This document shows positions 45,870-56,770 of a stretch of 64,000 nt of DNA, in pieces. Both the position numbers and the translations under genes were made by a program. Under the pieces are notes generated by a model. The model did not search any database. It was not told the DNA's origin and worked only from the letters and a program-made list of their open reading frames with translations. The stretch spans positions 3,782,001 through 3,846,000 of the forward strand of contig NZ_CP043342.1 of the NCBI RefSeq assembly GCF_003594935.2. The letters are read 5' to 3'. The DNA is from Enterobacter huaxiensis (GTDB lineage Bacteria; Pseudomonadota; Gammaproteobacteria; Enterobacterales; Enterobacteriaceae). Each line of letters opens with the position of its first letter. Position 1 is the stretch's first letter.

Positions 45870-46745
45870 TTAGTCGTGGCGCGGATCGAGCGCATCGCGC
45901 AGCCCGTCGCCGAGTAAATTAAAGCCCTGTACCGCCAGGAAAATGGCGATACCGGGGAAGACAGACATCCACGGCGCCTGCTCAAGGAAGCCTTTGGCGG
46001 TGTTGAGCATGGAGCCCCAGGACGGGTTCGGCGGCTGCTGCCCTAAACCCAAAAACGAGAGGCTGGCTTCGGCGATAATCGCCGAGGCGATGGCCAGCGT
46101 GGCCTGCACGAGGATCGGCGACATCACGTTAGGCAGGACGTATTTAATGATTATCCAGCGGTCCGGCAGGCCAATCGCCCGCGCGCCGTCGATGTACTCT
46201 TCGTTGCGAATGGCGATCACCTGGCCGCGCGTCAGGCGGGCGAAGATCGGCATTGCCGAGAGACCGATGGCGATCATCGCATTCGTCAGGCTTGGGCCTA
46301 AGAACGCCCCGAGCGCGATCGCCATGATCAGGAACGGGCAGGCCAGCAGCGCTTCAATGAAGCGTGAGATAACGCCGTCCCACATCTTATGGAAGTAGCC
46401 CGCCACCAGCCCCAGCGGCACGCCGATGACCACCGCAATCACCACCGACATACAGCCCGCCATCAGCGAGGTGCGCGCCCCCCAGATAATGCGGGACAGG
46501 ATATCGCGCCCCAGCTCGTCGGTGCCGAACCAGTACATCGCCGACGGCGCTTTGCGCACCGCCAGGAAGTTAGCTTTGACCGGATCGAACGGGGCGATCC
46601 ACGGCGCCAGTAGCGCAAGCAGCACAAAGAAGCCCACCACCACGGCCCCCATCACCGCGCTTTTGTTGGCGACGAATTTCTTGAGCACCCGGTTCTGCGC
46701 GCGCGGCAGCGCGGGCGCAACGGTTTGAGTCGTCAGTTCCGCCAT
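45870..46745 (-). CDS. Peptide/nickel-type ABC transporter permease (DppC/GsiD class)
   Basis: A 291-residue inner-membrane permease. The N-terminal extension ends in a first helix (AVMGAVVVGFFVLLALLAPW), then FGTDELGRDILSRIIWG, typical of DppC-class proteins, and the EAA loop GARAIGLPDRWIIIKYVLPN, which contacts the ATPases. It follows the DppB-class permease by 2 bp. Confidence 0.93.
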   Translation of the reverse strand: MAELTTQTVAPALPRAQNRVLKKFVANKSAVMGAVVVGFFVLLALLAPWIAPFDPVKANFLAVRKAPSAMYWFGTDELGRDILSRIIWGARTSLMAGCMSVVIAVVIGVPLGLVAGYFHKMWDGVISRFIEALLACPFLIMAIALGAFLGPSLTNAMIAIGLSAMPIFARLTRGQVIAIRNEEYIDGARAIGLPDRWIIIKYVLPNVMSPILVQATLAIASAIIAEASLSFLGLGQQPPNPSWGSMLNTAKGFLEQAPWMSVFPGIAIFLAVQGFNLLGDGLRDALDPRHD

Positions 46746-46747
46746 GG

Positions 46748-47689
46748 TTAACCTCGCATTTTCGGGTTGATAAGAACGTAGAGCACGTCGGCCAGCAGGT
46801 TGAGCATCAGGAAGCCGATCGCCACGATCAGCACCACGCCCTGCACCACCGCGTAGTCACGGTTGAATACCGAGTCGACGATCATCTTGCCGAAGCCCGG
46901 AATGGTGAACACCTGCTCGGTCAGTACCGCCCCGCCCAGCAGCTCGCCGAACAGCAGCGTGGTGAGGGTGATCACCGGCACCAGCGCGTTGCGAAACGCG
47001 TGCTTCAGGATCACCGCTTTTGGCAGCAGCCCTTTCGCCCGCGCGGTACGGATGTAATCCGCCTTCAGCACCGCGATCATCGAGGCGCGGGTGTGGCGCA
47101 TCAGCGTCGCCGCCAGCCCCGTGCCGAGCACCGAGGCAGGCAGCAGCAGCGTGCGCAGGTTCTGAAGCGGATCTTCACTGAACGGCACGTAGCCGGAGGC
47201 GGGCAGCCACTGCAGGTTCACCGAGAAGACCAGAATCAGCAGGATCCCCAGCCAGAAGTGCGGTATCGAGATCCCCGAGATCGCCACAAAGTTCGCCCCG
47301 TGATCGACCCAGCTGTTTTTGTTCACCGCCGCGAGGATCCCCATGCTGATTCCAAACACCAGCGCGATAATCATCGCCAGCAGCGACAGTTCTACCGTCA
47401 CCGGCAATTTGCTGGCAATCAGCTGCGTGACCGGCTCGTGCGTGCGTAAGGAGACGCCCAGGTCGCCCTGCAGCGCGCGCGTCAGCCAGTTAAAGTACTG
47501 CACGGGAATGGGCGCATCGAGGTTCAGCTCCGCACGCAGCTGGGCGATAACCGCGGGGTCGCGCTCCTCCCCGGCCATGGCGATCAGCGGGTCGCCGGGC
47601 AGCAGCTTTTGCAGCCCGAACACCATCATGCTCACCAGCAGCAGGGTCGGGATGGCCAGCAGCAGACGTTTGCAAATCAGTTCCAGCAT
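46748..47689 (-). CDS. Peptide/nickel-type ABC transporter permease (DppB/GsiC class)
   Basis: A 313-residue permease with about six helices. FGLQKLLPGDPL after the first helix is the DppB signature, and the EAA motif is RTARAKGLLPKAVILKHAFRN. It pairs with the DppC-class permease downstream to form the membrane channel. Confidence 0.93.
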   Translation of the reverse strand: MLELICKRLLLAIPTLLLVSMMVFGLQKLLPGDPLIAMAGEERDPAVIAQLRAELNLDAPIPVQYFNWLTRALQGDLGVSLRTHEPVTQLIASKLPVTVELSLLAMIIALVFGISMGILAAVNKNSWVDHGANFVAISGISIPHFWLGILLILVFSVNLQWLPASGYVPFSEDPLQNLRTLLLPASVLGTGLAATLMRHTRASMIAVLKADYIRTARAKGLLPKAVILKHAFRNALVPVITLTTLLFGELLGGAVLTEQVFTIPGFGKMIVDSVFNRDYAVVQGVVLIVAIGFLMLNLLADVLYVLINPKMRG

Positions 47690-47707
47690 GGGTTCTCCTC
47701 AGGACGT

Positions 47708-49228
47708 TTATTTCGCCAGCGTTAAGCCGGCCAGACGCACGATGCCGTCCGGATAAGGTTTAAAGCCCTGCACGCTCTTGTTCAGGCCGAAAATACGCGG
47801 CTCAAAGTAGAGGTAGGCAATCGGCATGTCGGTCTGGAGCTGCTTCACTACCTTGTCGTACAGCGGCTGGCGTGCGGACTGATCGGTGCTCTGGCGCGCC
47901 TGGGTCAGCCACTCGTCGACCTGCGCGTTGCTGTAGCGGCCGTCGTTCAGGGTGCCTTTGCTGTTGATAAAGCCGTAGATGCTGCCGTCCGGATCCGGGC
48001 GTCCCGACCAGCCGGAGAAGCTCAGCTGGTAGTCACCGCTCTGCTGGCGATCCAGCAGCGTGGCGAATTCGGTCATCTGCAGGTTGAGGGTGAAACCGGC
48101 TTCGGCCACCATCGCCTGCAGCACCTGGCCGACCTGCTGCGAGGTTGGGTTGTTTGGCACCAGCAGGTTGACGGTCAGCGGCGCGGTGATGCCTGCCGCT
48201 TTCAGCAGGGCTTTGGCCTTGTCGACGTCACGCGGCGGCACCGGCAGCTTAACGTGGTACGGGCTGACCGGTGAAAACGCCTGGTTCGCCGGGGTGTAAA
48301 GCCCCTCAAAGACCACCTGGTTCAACGCATCGCGGTCAATCGCCAGGGAGAAAGCTTCGCGCACGCGGGCGTCCTTGAACGGATCGTTCGCCGGAACCTT
48401 GCCGTTGTTGATGTTGAAGGTGATGCCCTGATAGCCCAGGCCGGTTACCTTCGCCAGCGCCAGCCTGCTGTCGGCTTCCACGGTTTTGACGTCGCTGGCG
48501 GCAATGCCCTCGGTCAGGTCGAGATCGCCCGCGCGCAGGTTTGCCAGGCGCACGGAAGCATCCGGGATCGGCAGGTAGATGATTTTGTCGAAGTGGTAGG
48601 CGTCTTTATTCCAGTAGTTGTCGAAGCGCGTCAGAACGATACGGTCCTGCGAGACGCGGCTGTCGAATTTGTACGGGCCGGAACAGACAGGGTGGGCGGC
48701 AAAGTCGGGCTTTTTCGCCGCCTCGGGGGCCATCATCGCCCCCGCGCGGTCGGTGAGCTGCATCAGCAGGGCGGCATCAGCCGTTTTCAGGTGCAGGGCA
48801 ATCTGCATCGGGCCGGTGACCTCTACCGACTCAACGGAGGAGATCTCGCTTTTGCGCAGGGAGCCTTTTAAGGTCAGGGCGCGGTCGAGGTTGTATTTTG
48901 CCGCGGCGGCATCGAATTTCTCACCGTCGTGGAAGGTAACGCCTTCGCGCAGATTGAGCGTCAGGGTTTTACCGTCTTCGCTCCAGGCCCAGTCTTTTGC
49001 CAGACCCGGCACGACCTTCAGGTTTTCATCCACGTCCACCAGCCTGTCGCACAGGGAGGCAAACACGAAGCGGCCGTAGTAGGTGCGCGCCAGATACGGG
49101 TCGAGCATGTCCGGGTCTGCCCCCAGGCCAATTCGCAGCACGCTTTCAGAATGGGCGGGCAGCGCCGCGCCAAGCAACATAACACTTCCCAGTACGGTCA
49201 AAAGAGAATTACGCATTGTCATTATCAT
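47708..49228 (-). CDS. ABC transporter periplasmic substrate-binding protein (SBP family 5)
   Basis: A protein of up to 506 residues with signal peptide MRNSLLTVLGSVMLLGAALPAHS and the family 5 N-terminus LRIGLGADPDMLDPYLARTYYGR. DppA, OppA and GsiB belong to this family; the ligand cannot be read. Three starts are possible: 49228 overlaps the upstream ATPase stop by ATGA, 49222 has AGGA 10 bp upstream, and 49216 gives the classic signal peptide. Confidence 0.92.
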   Translation of the reverse strand: MIMTMRNSLLTVLGSVMLLGAALPAHSESVLRIGLGADPDMLDPYLARTYYGRFVFASLCDRLVDVDENLKVVPGLAKDWAWSEDGKTLTLNLREGVTFHDGEKFDAAAAKYNLDRALTLKGSLRKSEISSVESVEVTGPMQIALHLKTADAALLMQLTDRAGAMMAPEAAKKPDFAAHPVCSGPYKFDSRVSQDRIVLTRFDNYWNKDAYHFDKIIYLPIPDASVRLANLRAGDLDLTEGIAASDVKTVEADSRLALAKVTGLGYQGITFNINNGKVPANDPFKDARVREAFSLAIDRDALNQVVFEGLYTPANQAFSPVSPYHVKLPVPPRDVDKAKALLKAAGITAPLTVNLLVPNNPTSQQVGQVLQAMVAEAGFTLNLQMTEFATLLDRQQSGDYQLSFSGWSGRPDPDGSIYGFINSKGTLNDGRYSNAQVDEWLTQARQSTDQSARQPLYDKVVKQLQTDMPIAYLYFEPRIFGLNKSVQGFKPYPDGIVRLAGLTLAK

Positions 49229-50303
49229 GAGTTCCTTGAAGGAAGGGAGGAGTGAGTAGCCGCGTGTTCAAACAGCGCGCGGCGGCGCAGAAATGCGGCG
49301 GATGGCGGTGCAACCTGGATAACGCTGCGATCGCGATTAATCTCCTGCCAGCGGTGGCAGGCAACCTGACGTCCGCCGTCCAGCACCTGATTAATCGGCT
49401 CGACCTGGCGGCATTCATCGGTAACGTACGGGCAGCGGGTGTGGAAACGGCAGCCGGACGGCGGGCTGGCCGGGTTAGGCAGATCCCCCTGCAGCAGCGG
49501 CGCGTTTCGCTCAACGCCCGGCTGCATTTGCGGTGCAGAGGCGATCAGCGCCTGCGTGTAGGGGTGCAGCGGCGCGTCGAAGATCTCATCCACGGTGGCA
49601 AGCTCGACGATTTGCCCGAGATACATGACCGCCACGCGGTCGCTCATGTGGCGGATTACCGCCAGGCCGTGGGCGACAATCACCATCGTCAGCCCCAGCT
49701 GGTGCTTCAGGCTTTCCAGCAGGTTCACCACCTGCGCCTGGACGGAGACGTCCAGCGCGGAAACGGGCTCATCGCCCAGCAGCAGCTTTGGCCCCGACGC
49801 CAGCGCGCGCGCAATGCCGATACGCTGGCGCTGCCCGCCGGAGAACTCGTGCGGATAGCGCCCGGCCCAGGCTGCAGGCAGGCCAACGGTTTTGAGCAGC
49901 TCGGCAACGCGGTACTGCCGATCCGCTTTTTTCATGTTCTGATGCAGCCACAGCGGCTCGCCGACGATCTGCTCCACCGTCATACGCGGGTTCAGCGAGG
50001 CGAAGGGATCCTGAAAGATAATCTGCAGCTCGCGGCGAAGCTGGTTCAGACGAGCGCCCGAGGCGTGGGTGATCTCCTCTCCCTGATAAAACACGCGCCC
50101 TTCGCTGGCGGCCAGCAGGCGCAGCAGCAGACGGCCGAGGGTGGATTTTCCGGAACCGGATTCGCCCACAATCGCCAGCGTTTCGCCCGGCATGACGGCA
50201 AGCGAAACGCGGTCGACCGCCGTGACAAACCGCGCCGGGGCAAAGAGTTTTTTCGGTCCGGGGAAAAGCTTGCTCAGATCGCAGGCTTCAAGAATGGGCG
50301 TGG

Positions 50304-50307
<4 letters not shown>
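49225..50307 (-). CDS. Oligopeptide-type ABC transporter ATPase (DppF/OppF class)
   Basis: A 360-residue ATPase with Walker A GESGSGKST, signature FSGGQRQRIGIARAL and Walker B LLLGDEPVSALD (GDEP rather than the common ADEP). The C-terminal oligopeptide domain has CRFHTRCPYVTDECRQ, cysteines that may bind an iron-sulfur cluster in this class. The start overlaps the upstream ATPase gene by 4 bp. Confidence 0.93.
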
Positions 50308-51313
<1,006 letters not shown>

Positions 51314-51317
<4 letters not shown>

Positions 51318-52033
51318 AGCGTGGAGTCGTCCTCAAGGTGAATGGCCTGTATAAGGGCGGTTTGCAGTGTGAGTAAGTGCTCACGCATGGCGGCCGCGGC
51401 TTCATTAGGCTGGCGATGGATAATCGCGGACATGATTTTGTGATGGTGGTCGTTGTAGCTATCGACACGTTCAGGGGTGCGGGCAAGCTCGCGCAGATGC
51501 TGCCAGCTGGGTTCACGGCGGACGGCATCAATGGCATCGAAAAGGCCGAGCATCAGGCGGTTACCTGCGGCCTCCGCAATGGCGCGGTGGAAGGCGCTGT
51601 CCCACAGTTCGTTGAGATCGCGGTCATCCGGGCTGACCTTATCAATGCGTTCCAGCATGCGCTGCATGAGCGCGAGGTTTTCCCTGGTGGCACGCAGTGC
51701 CGCAAGCCGGGCCAGGCCGGGTTCGAGCTGTAGACGAGCTTCCATCACTTCCAGAAGGTTGGTTTGCTGAACCAATCCCTGAAGGGCCAGCGGCTCAACG
51801 GGCGCAGCAGGACCAATAAAGGTGCCTTTGCCCTGCTTACGCCAGATACGCCCTTCTTCTTCCAGCACGTCCAGCGCGCGACGCACTTCACGTCGACCTA
51901 CGCCGAGAGTATCCGACAGCTCACGTTCAGTGGGCAGCGGAATGCCTGGTGTTGACTCGTGCTGGTTGATTAGCCCGCGCAGCTGCTCAAGCGCGGTGCT
52001 GGAATTTGCCAGAAACCGTGACGGTTTTTCCAT
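51314..52033 (-). CDS. GntR/FadR-family regulator (FCD domain)
   Basis: A 239-residue repressor-type regulator. The N-terminal winged helix is LPTERELSDTLGVGRREVRRALDVLEEEGRIWRKQGKGTFIG; the all-helical FCD effector domain (about 85-220) has the metal-binding pattern D/H in LWDSAFHRAI and DHHHKI. It leads the ABC-GGT operon and probably responds to the transported compound. Inverted repeats directly upstream (52034-52136) are candidate operators, one abutting the start codon, which suggests autoregulation. The Shine-Dalgarno is weak. Confidence 0.9.
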
Positions 52034-52136
52034 ATTGGTTCGCTCGCTTTCATCATGACTTTATTTTTATTAACGATAAGTTATTGATATGAAATGAAGC
52101 TTATCGTGCTAATGATTAAGCAATAAGCGAACCAAT
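52034..52136. promoter_or_regulatory. Nested inverted repeats upstream of GntR gene
   Basis: ATTGGTTCGCT (52034-52044) is exactly inverted as AGCGAACCAAT (52126-52136). Inside it ACGATAAG (52073-52080) is inverted as CTTATCGT (52100-52107). A further ATTGGTTTA follows at 52142. These are plausible operator half-sites for the GntR/FCD regulator and could support looping. Confidence 0.5.
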
Positions 52137-52160
52137 AAATGATTGGTTTATGAACCTTGT

Positions 52161-52597
52161 GGAAATTAAGCGGTAACTAAATGATTTTCTATGAATTATT
52201 TTTACATAATTATTACATTCAGAGACGGAAAGATGCGTGTTTAAAGGGATTAAAGCACAAAATAAGTGCAATAAATGCACCAACACAGTGCGAATGTAAA
52301 ATTAATGCACTAAAATAGTTAATTAATGGTTAACAAAAAGAAATGAGTCACTGGTGTTTTGTCCCCTCCACTGTGTATCCACTGCCTTAGCGTCTGGCGG
52401 TGGGCCATAAGGCGGCTAAAAACGAACGCTACCTGTCAGCAGTGTCCGTCTTGAGAGTATCCCTAAACCGGCAATGAGCGCTCAAAGGCGCGGATAGATA
52501 GATAAACATTATTTGATAATTTCATGTGGGGATAATAATACGCTCCATGTAATCTATAATTATAAACATTCTGGCTTATAAAGAAGGCAATCATTAA
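52161..52597. other. Intergenic region with no recognised gene
   Basis: About 440 bp between the GntR promoter and the fimbrial recombinase. The left half is AT-rich with repeated TGCA/GTGCA words (52266-52310); the right part is more GC-balanced. No reading frame, tRNA or repeat was recognised. Confidence 0.4.
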
Positions 52598-53155
52598 TCA
52601 AAAGATAACAGATTTAAACCTGGCAGCATTTGACGCTGTATAAATCACAGTATTTTGGATATTTCGGTGACCTAAATAATCCTGTATAAGTCGAGTGTCA
52701 CATCCTTTATCTGCCAGGGCATAACCACACGCATGACGTAACATGTGCGGATGCACATCAATATTAATATTCGCAGCCTGTCCAGCCTCTCGAAAAATAC
52801 GATACAATTGCTGTCTGGATATCTTTTTACCGTGCCTCGACAAAAAAAGATACTCCGACTCCGAGCCTAAGTAGCCCGCTCGTTTCTGCATCCATGCTTT
52901 TAGCGCCACCAGCTCACGGTGTTGCAGAGGGTGTTGTACCGAAAATCCATTTTTTAGCCTTGAGATATAGATTATTTTGTTAGAAATTTCGATATCCCTC
53001 AACTTTAATTGCGACAACTCGCTTACGCGCAGTCCGTGTATAAAACACATTAACAGCATGCATTTATTTCTTTCACTGTTTTTTGTGGTAGCCACGGCAG
53101 AGATTAATCGTTCAACCTCATGCACGGTCAGGTATTTTCTTCTCTTCATTGTCAT
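52598..53155 (-). CDS. FimB/FimE-type tyrosine recombinase (distal)
   Basis: A 185-residue minimal tyrosine recombinase. Catalytic residues: R in HGLRVSELS, H-x-x-R in HPHMLRH, H in YLGHRN and Y in TVIYTASN. It belongs to the FimB/FimE family that inverts fimbrial promoter segments, and is closely similar to the recombinase at 62278. It lies at the far downstream end of the fimbrial cluster, an unusual place, 9 kb from the predicted switch. No inverted repeat like that of the switch was seen beside it. Confidence 0.9.
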   Translation of the reverse strand: MTMKRRKYLTVHEVERLISAVATTKNSERNKCMLLMCFIHGLRVSELSQLKLRDIEISNKIIYISRLKNGFSVQHPLQHRELVALKAWMQKRAGYLGSESEYLFLSRHGKKISRQQLYRIFREAGQAANINIDVHPHMLRHACGYALADKGCDTRLIQDYLGHRNIQNTVIYTASNAARFKSVIF

Positions 53156-53999
53156 ATTTCTTTTTTTATATTTTCACTTTTTCGTCTACACCTTACACTC
53201 ATAAACATTAACTGCGGGCAAGGACATCAGCGACATATGAAAAACTCATCATTCAGTTAAATCAGGTGATTTTTTAGTACTGCCCAGATAAATTTATCAT
53301 ACGGGAAAACATTAAGGATATTTTTTGATTCAATAAGATAATTACTTCATCATTGTGCAAAACTTAGCGCAGTCAGGATTCGCAGTCACATAATCCTGGC
53401 CTGGAAAGATTAAATCACAATGAGATGGAAAGTTGGAAGTGCAATTTTTTATAAAAACGGAACGAATGCGGAACCCTGGCACTCTGAAAGACTACAAATT
53501 AGATTTATAAACTATAAATAAAACATTTAATAGATTATTAAACCTTAAAATACAATTAAAATGCCAGGTAACAGAGGATTCATCTAAAAGAGAGCAAATA
53601 AAATACATTTATGGGAAATGACTTAAAGTTTAATAGGAATACCCGTTCCATACCTTATGAAGATCATAACGCAGTGAAATAGAAACAAACAATTTCCTTT
53701 AAAAACATCTAGTTATATAAATTTCAACACGCTATTTTTTAACTTATAAAAAATAATTGAAATGTTTACCTTCCAATCAATTAGTGAGAAAAATCTTATT
53801 AACTCGGTTTTTTCTGAGATAATGAGTAAGAATTCTCCCCCTCCATAAAACGTTTTACGTTTTGAATTTGTCGCACTTATGCGGTGTGGACTAAGAGTAA
53901 GTAGCACATAATGCAAAATTCTAACCTTTGGTCCGGCAACATGCATGGTCAAGCTCCCCTCACAGGCTTTCCCTACAACTTAAGCAAAGTATGAGATGG
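53156..53999. other. 844-bp AT-rich region, no gene recognised
   Basis: Very AT-rich sequence between the distal recombinase and the last LuxR-type gene. No convincing coding frame is present. Short inverted words such as CCCTGGCA near 53474 and TGCCAGG near 53562 are too weak to call. It could hold promoters for the recombinase or a horizontally acquired H-NS-silenced segment. Confidence 0.4.
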
Positions 54000-54647
54000 C
54001 TAGATTTTGTTGGTAAAGAACGGGATAAGGATATCGACGTTCTTGAAAAGAATAAATTGAAAAAATGACGCATTTTCAAAACCAAATTTACTCATAATCG
54101 TTGATCTTACCTGATAAATCGATCGGAGAGATAAGCATGCATGTTCTGAAATTGAATGAACATTATGTTCGGCAGCAAGGTAGCGAATCATCGAACATTC
54201 ACTTTTCGTTAATCGAGCACAACGGCTTTTTCCCGTCCGGGAGTCTCGCCCACAGAAGATGTCGTTCAGGCTGCGTTTGAACTCAAGCAACGATTGTTTG
54301 CTCTCAATCAGGTAGCTTTTCCCAGGTTTGAAGGGCGTAAAGGCGCCAGTTTTACCCCCTTGTAACCAGACGATTTTCTTGAAGGTGCATGCTTCAAACA
54401 TACTCAGCAGGGATAACCATTTTCCCTGTATATAGATATCGTTATCCACAATTAGCACAACAGAGCTGTCATTTCCCCACAGTTTACTGTGAAGATTATC
54501 ATCATTTAATCTGACGTGAATAACGGTCGATTGCTGATACAATTGCGATATACCAAAATACAACCAGTAGTTATCAGTGAGGACAACGATGGGACTCTGA
54601 TTAATGCGACCGCCCTCCACTGCGTTAACGCGTTTTTGCCTAATCAT
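54000..54647 (-). CDS. LuxR-type HTH regulator (third of three)
   Basis: A 215-residue protein with a C-terminal LuxR helix-turn-helix (LTKSECSMIRYLAAEHNVHSISEHACLSLRSIYQVRSTIMSKFGF). The N-terminal half is weakly receiver-like (IVVLTDNYWLYFGI) but lacks an obvious phosphorylation site. Its start overlaps the preceding gene by 8 bp. The position in the fimbrial cluster suggests control of the fimbriae or of a motility/fimbria switch. Confidence 0.75.
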   Translation of the reverse strand: MIRQKRVNAVEGGRINQSPIVVLTDNYWLYFGISQLYQQSTVIHVRLNDDNLHSKLWGNDSSVVLIVDNDIYIQGKWLSLLSMFEACTFKKIVWLQGGKTGAFTPFKPGKSYLIESKQSLLEFKRSLNDIFCGRDSRTGKSRCARLTKSECSMIRYLAAEHNVHSISEHACLSLRSIYQVRSTIMSKFGFENASFFQFILFKNVDILIPFFTNKI

Positions 54648-55314
54648 CTACCCCTCCTCCTTGATTAAATACACTGCTTAGCTGTAAAAACAGTTCCGAA
54701 TCCGTCCTGATATCAAGCTTACGCATCGCGTTACACTTATGAGCGCTGATGGTTTTGATACTTAATTGCTTCATCTGAGCAATTTGCTGCAGATCCATAC
54801 CGTGAAACAGATGCTTTAAAACATCCATTTCGCTTCGGGTTAATCGGGATGTGACACAAGGATGAGCCTCGGTAACTCGCGCAAGATCGCTACAGATTTT
54901 CGGGCTCAGGACGTGTTTTTTATCAAACGCCTGCCTGAAAAAACTCTCCGTATCCTGAAGTGACTCCACGCGTGCAATCACGCTGATGTTGTAATAATTC
55001 AGCAGATTTCGCAGCACATTGCTGTCATGGCAAGAGGTATAAACCACGATTGTCATGTCAGGAAACATGGCGTTCATTCGCAGCAGAGTTTCAAGCCCTG
55101 CCTGGACGTCCTCCTCAAAGCTTTGCAGGTCGGTGACCAGAAGATCGACGGGCTGATACATCAGGGCTTCCTGCATTTTGCGCAAACTCAGCTCCTGAAG
55201 CAGGATTTCATAATCATTGTTAATGGATTTAATCAGCGTCGAGAGCCCAAAAAGCGTCAAGGGATGGCTATCCATTAATGCTACGGTTCGTCGTGGGGTG
55301 CATGTCTGATTCAT
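54640..55314 (-). CDS. LuxR/RcsB-like regulator (second of three)
   Basis: A protein of about 224 residues with an RcsB/BglJ-like layout. The receiver-like domain begins RTVALMDSHPLTLFGLSTLI and has LLVTDLQS at the phosphoacceptor position, but the acidic pocket pair is reduced to one Asp (MDSH). The HTH is LTRSEMDVLKHLFHGMDLQQIAQMKQLSIKTISAHKCNAMRKL. The start at 55314 has AAGGAG 11 bp upstream; longer in-frame extension to 55443 would overlap the neighbouring gene. A role as an RcsB partner is inference. Confidence 0.8.
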   Translation of the reverse strand: MNQTCTPRRTVALMDSHPLTLFGLSTLIKSINNDYEILLQELSLRKMQEALMYQPVDLLVTDLQSFEEDVQAGLETLLRMNAMFPDMTIVVYTSCHDSNVLRNLLNYYNISVIARVESLQDTESFFRQAFDKKHVLSPKICSDLARVTEAHPCVTSRLTRSEMDVLKHLFHGMDLQQIAQMKQLSIKTISAHKCNAMRKLDIRTDSELFLQLSSVFNQGGGVDD

Positions 55315-55378
55315 CAGGCTTTTCGCTCCTTGCTGGCCGGGGCTCCCGGCGCTTATCCATTTAAAAATACGGGTGAAA

Positions 55379-56089
55379 TCAAAGGCCCGAAGTGGGTCCC
55401 ACTTTCGCCATCCATGTTCCCTGAGCAAAGAGTTCACTATCATTGTGAAAACCCAGCTTCATCATAGCGTTACGTTTATGGGTACTAATGGTGCGAATAT
55501 CGCGATGCAGCGTATGGGCCACGCTGGACACGCTCTGGCCGGAGAACAAACAGGCGAGGACATCTAGCTCTCTGGCGGTGAGCGCGGCATTTTTTGGGGT
55601 CGTTTTGGCAATAAGCTGCTGCACTTTTGGGCTCAGCCACTGCTGGCACCCTTGCATGCCTCTGGTAATACACTGCGTTAACGCCAGTGCAGGTTCATGT
55701 TTCAACAGGATGCCGTGTGCTTTAGAGGACACAAGCATTTCAAGCACGCGGTAGTCGCTAAAATCAGTACAAATCACAATCTTCATTGTGGGATGCGCTT
55801 CGCGCAAGTGCGCCAAAAGTCTCAGTCCATCGAGCATGAGTTCGTTTTCGCCACACACATCCATGATCAGCAGTGCAGGCGGCGCGATGAGAATTTGCGA
55901 TGAAATTTCAGCAAGCGTGTGTACGACGTTTATCGGCTCGCGGATGCCGCAGGACGTCATCAGGACCTGCTTGATACCCAGCGCGGTGACTGAGCATGCA
56001 TCCATGATCAATACCCCTTCCCCTTCAGAACGAGCGGGAGATAGGCGTGATGAGACATGGAGTGCCGTCAGGTTGTTAACACAGTTCAT
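55379..56089 (-). CDS. LuxR/RcsB-like regulator (first of three)
   Basis: A 236-residue response-regulator-like protein. VLIMDACSVTALGIKQVL opens the receiver-like domain, ALLIMDVCGENE holds the putative acceptor Asp, and the LuxR HTH is LTARELDVLACLFSGQSVSSVAHTLHRDIRTISTHKRNAMMKLGF. It follows the minor pilin gene by about 100 bp and is probably in the same transcript. It is related to the second regulator, suggesting duplication. Confidence 0.82.
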   Translation of the reverse strand: MNCVNNLTALHVSSRLSPARSEGEGVLIMDACSVTALGIKQVLMTSCGIREPINVVHTLAEISSQILIAPPALLIMDVCGENELMLDGLRLLAHLREAHPTMKIVICTDFSDYRVLEMLVSSKAHGILLKHEPALALTQCITRGMQGCQQWLSPKVQQLIAKTTPKNAALTARELDVLACLFSGQSVSSVAHTLHRDIRTISTHKRNAMMKLGFHNDSELFAQGTWMAKVGPTSGL

Positions 56090-56195
56090 CTTCCCTCCTT
56101 GTTTTCTCAGTAACCCTCCCTGACGGGAGCATTTTCTGGAACAGATGCCTTACGTTATGCACGGGTCGCTTCTTGCGACCCGCTTCCTCACTCAA

Positions 56196-56741
56196 TCATT
56201 GATAGGTAAAGGTGACCTGCATCGTTCCAACGATAGTTCCCGGTGTTGCATTGCCCTGCGCGGTATAAACGCGCGCAAGCATGTTGAACGTGGTACTGCG
56301 GCTTGCGGAATCAATGTTCTGCTGCATTTGCGCCGCATTTCCCAGCGGCGTGCCCGCGGAGTTTTGCACCTCGATTTGCACCTGAGACGCCGTGCCGGTG
56401 TTCGCATACATACTGCTTTCGACGTCATCCGCCGTGCCGTTCAGGGTCATGGTGGCAACCGTCGTCGAAACGGGACATTCGCTGAGTACAATTGAAAAAG
56501 GTTTCCAGTCTGTCGACGAACCAGGCTCTGCCAGCGATGACGCCTGGATTTTCTGGCCCAGGTCCACATTCAGCCCGCCAGACGGCAAATCGATGCTGCA
56601 TGGCGAGGCTTTAATGTTGCCCGTGATGTTAAGTTGCGTATCAGCACTCGCCGGGGATGAAAGTACTACCGCAGCCAGCCACAGCATCAAGGCGGGCATT
56701 TTCCCCATGTTGTTCACATTGACCATTGCTTCCTTAACCAT
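56196..56741 (-). CDS. Minor fimbrial subunit (type 1 family)
   Basis: A 181-residue pilin with signal peptide ending ASA before DTQLNITG. The paired cysteines are in ASPCSIDLPSGGLNVDLG and LSECPVS, and the C-terminal beta strand VGTMQVTFTYQ, with penultimate aromatic, is used for donor-strand exchange. AAGG supports either the ATG at 56741 or at 56726. It is the last structural gene of the operon. Confidence 0.88.
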   Translation of the reverse strand: MVKEAMVNVNNMGKMPALMLWLAAVVLSSPASADTQLNITGNIKASPCSIDLPSGGLNVDLGQKIQASSLAEPGSSTDWKPFSIVLSECPVSTTVATMTLNGTADDVESSMYANTGTASQVQIEVQNSAGTPLGNAAQMQQNIDSASRSTTFNMLARVYTAQGNATPGTIVGTMQVTFTYQ

Positions 56742-56770
56742 TTATTTTCCCTTCCCGTTTCATCGCGGAG

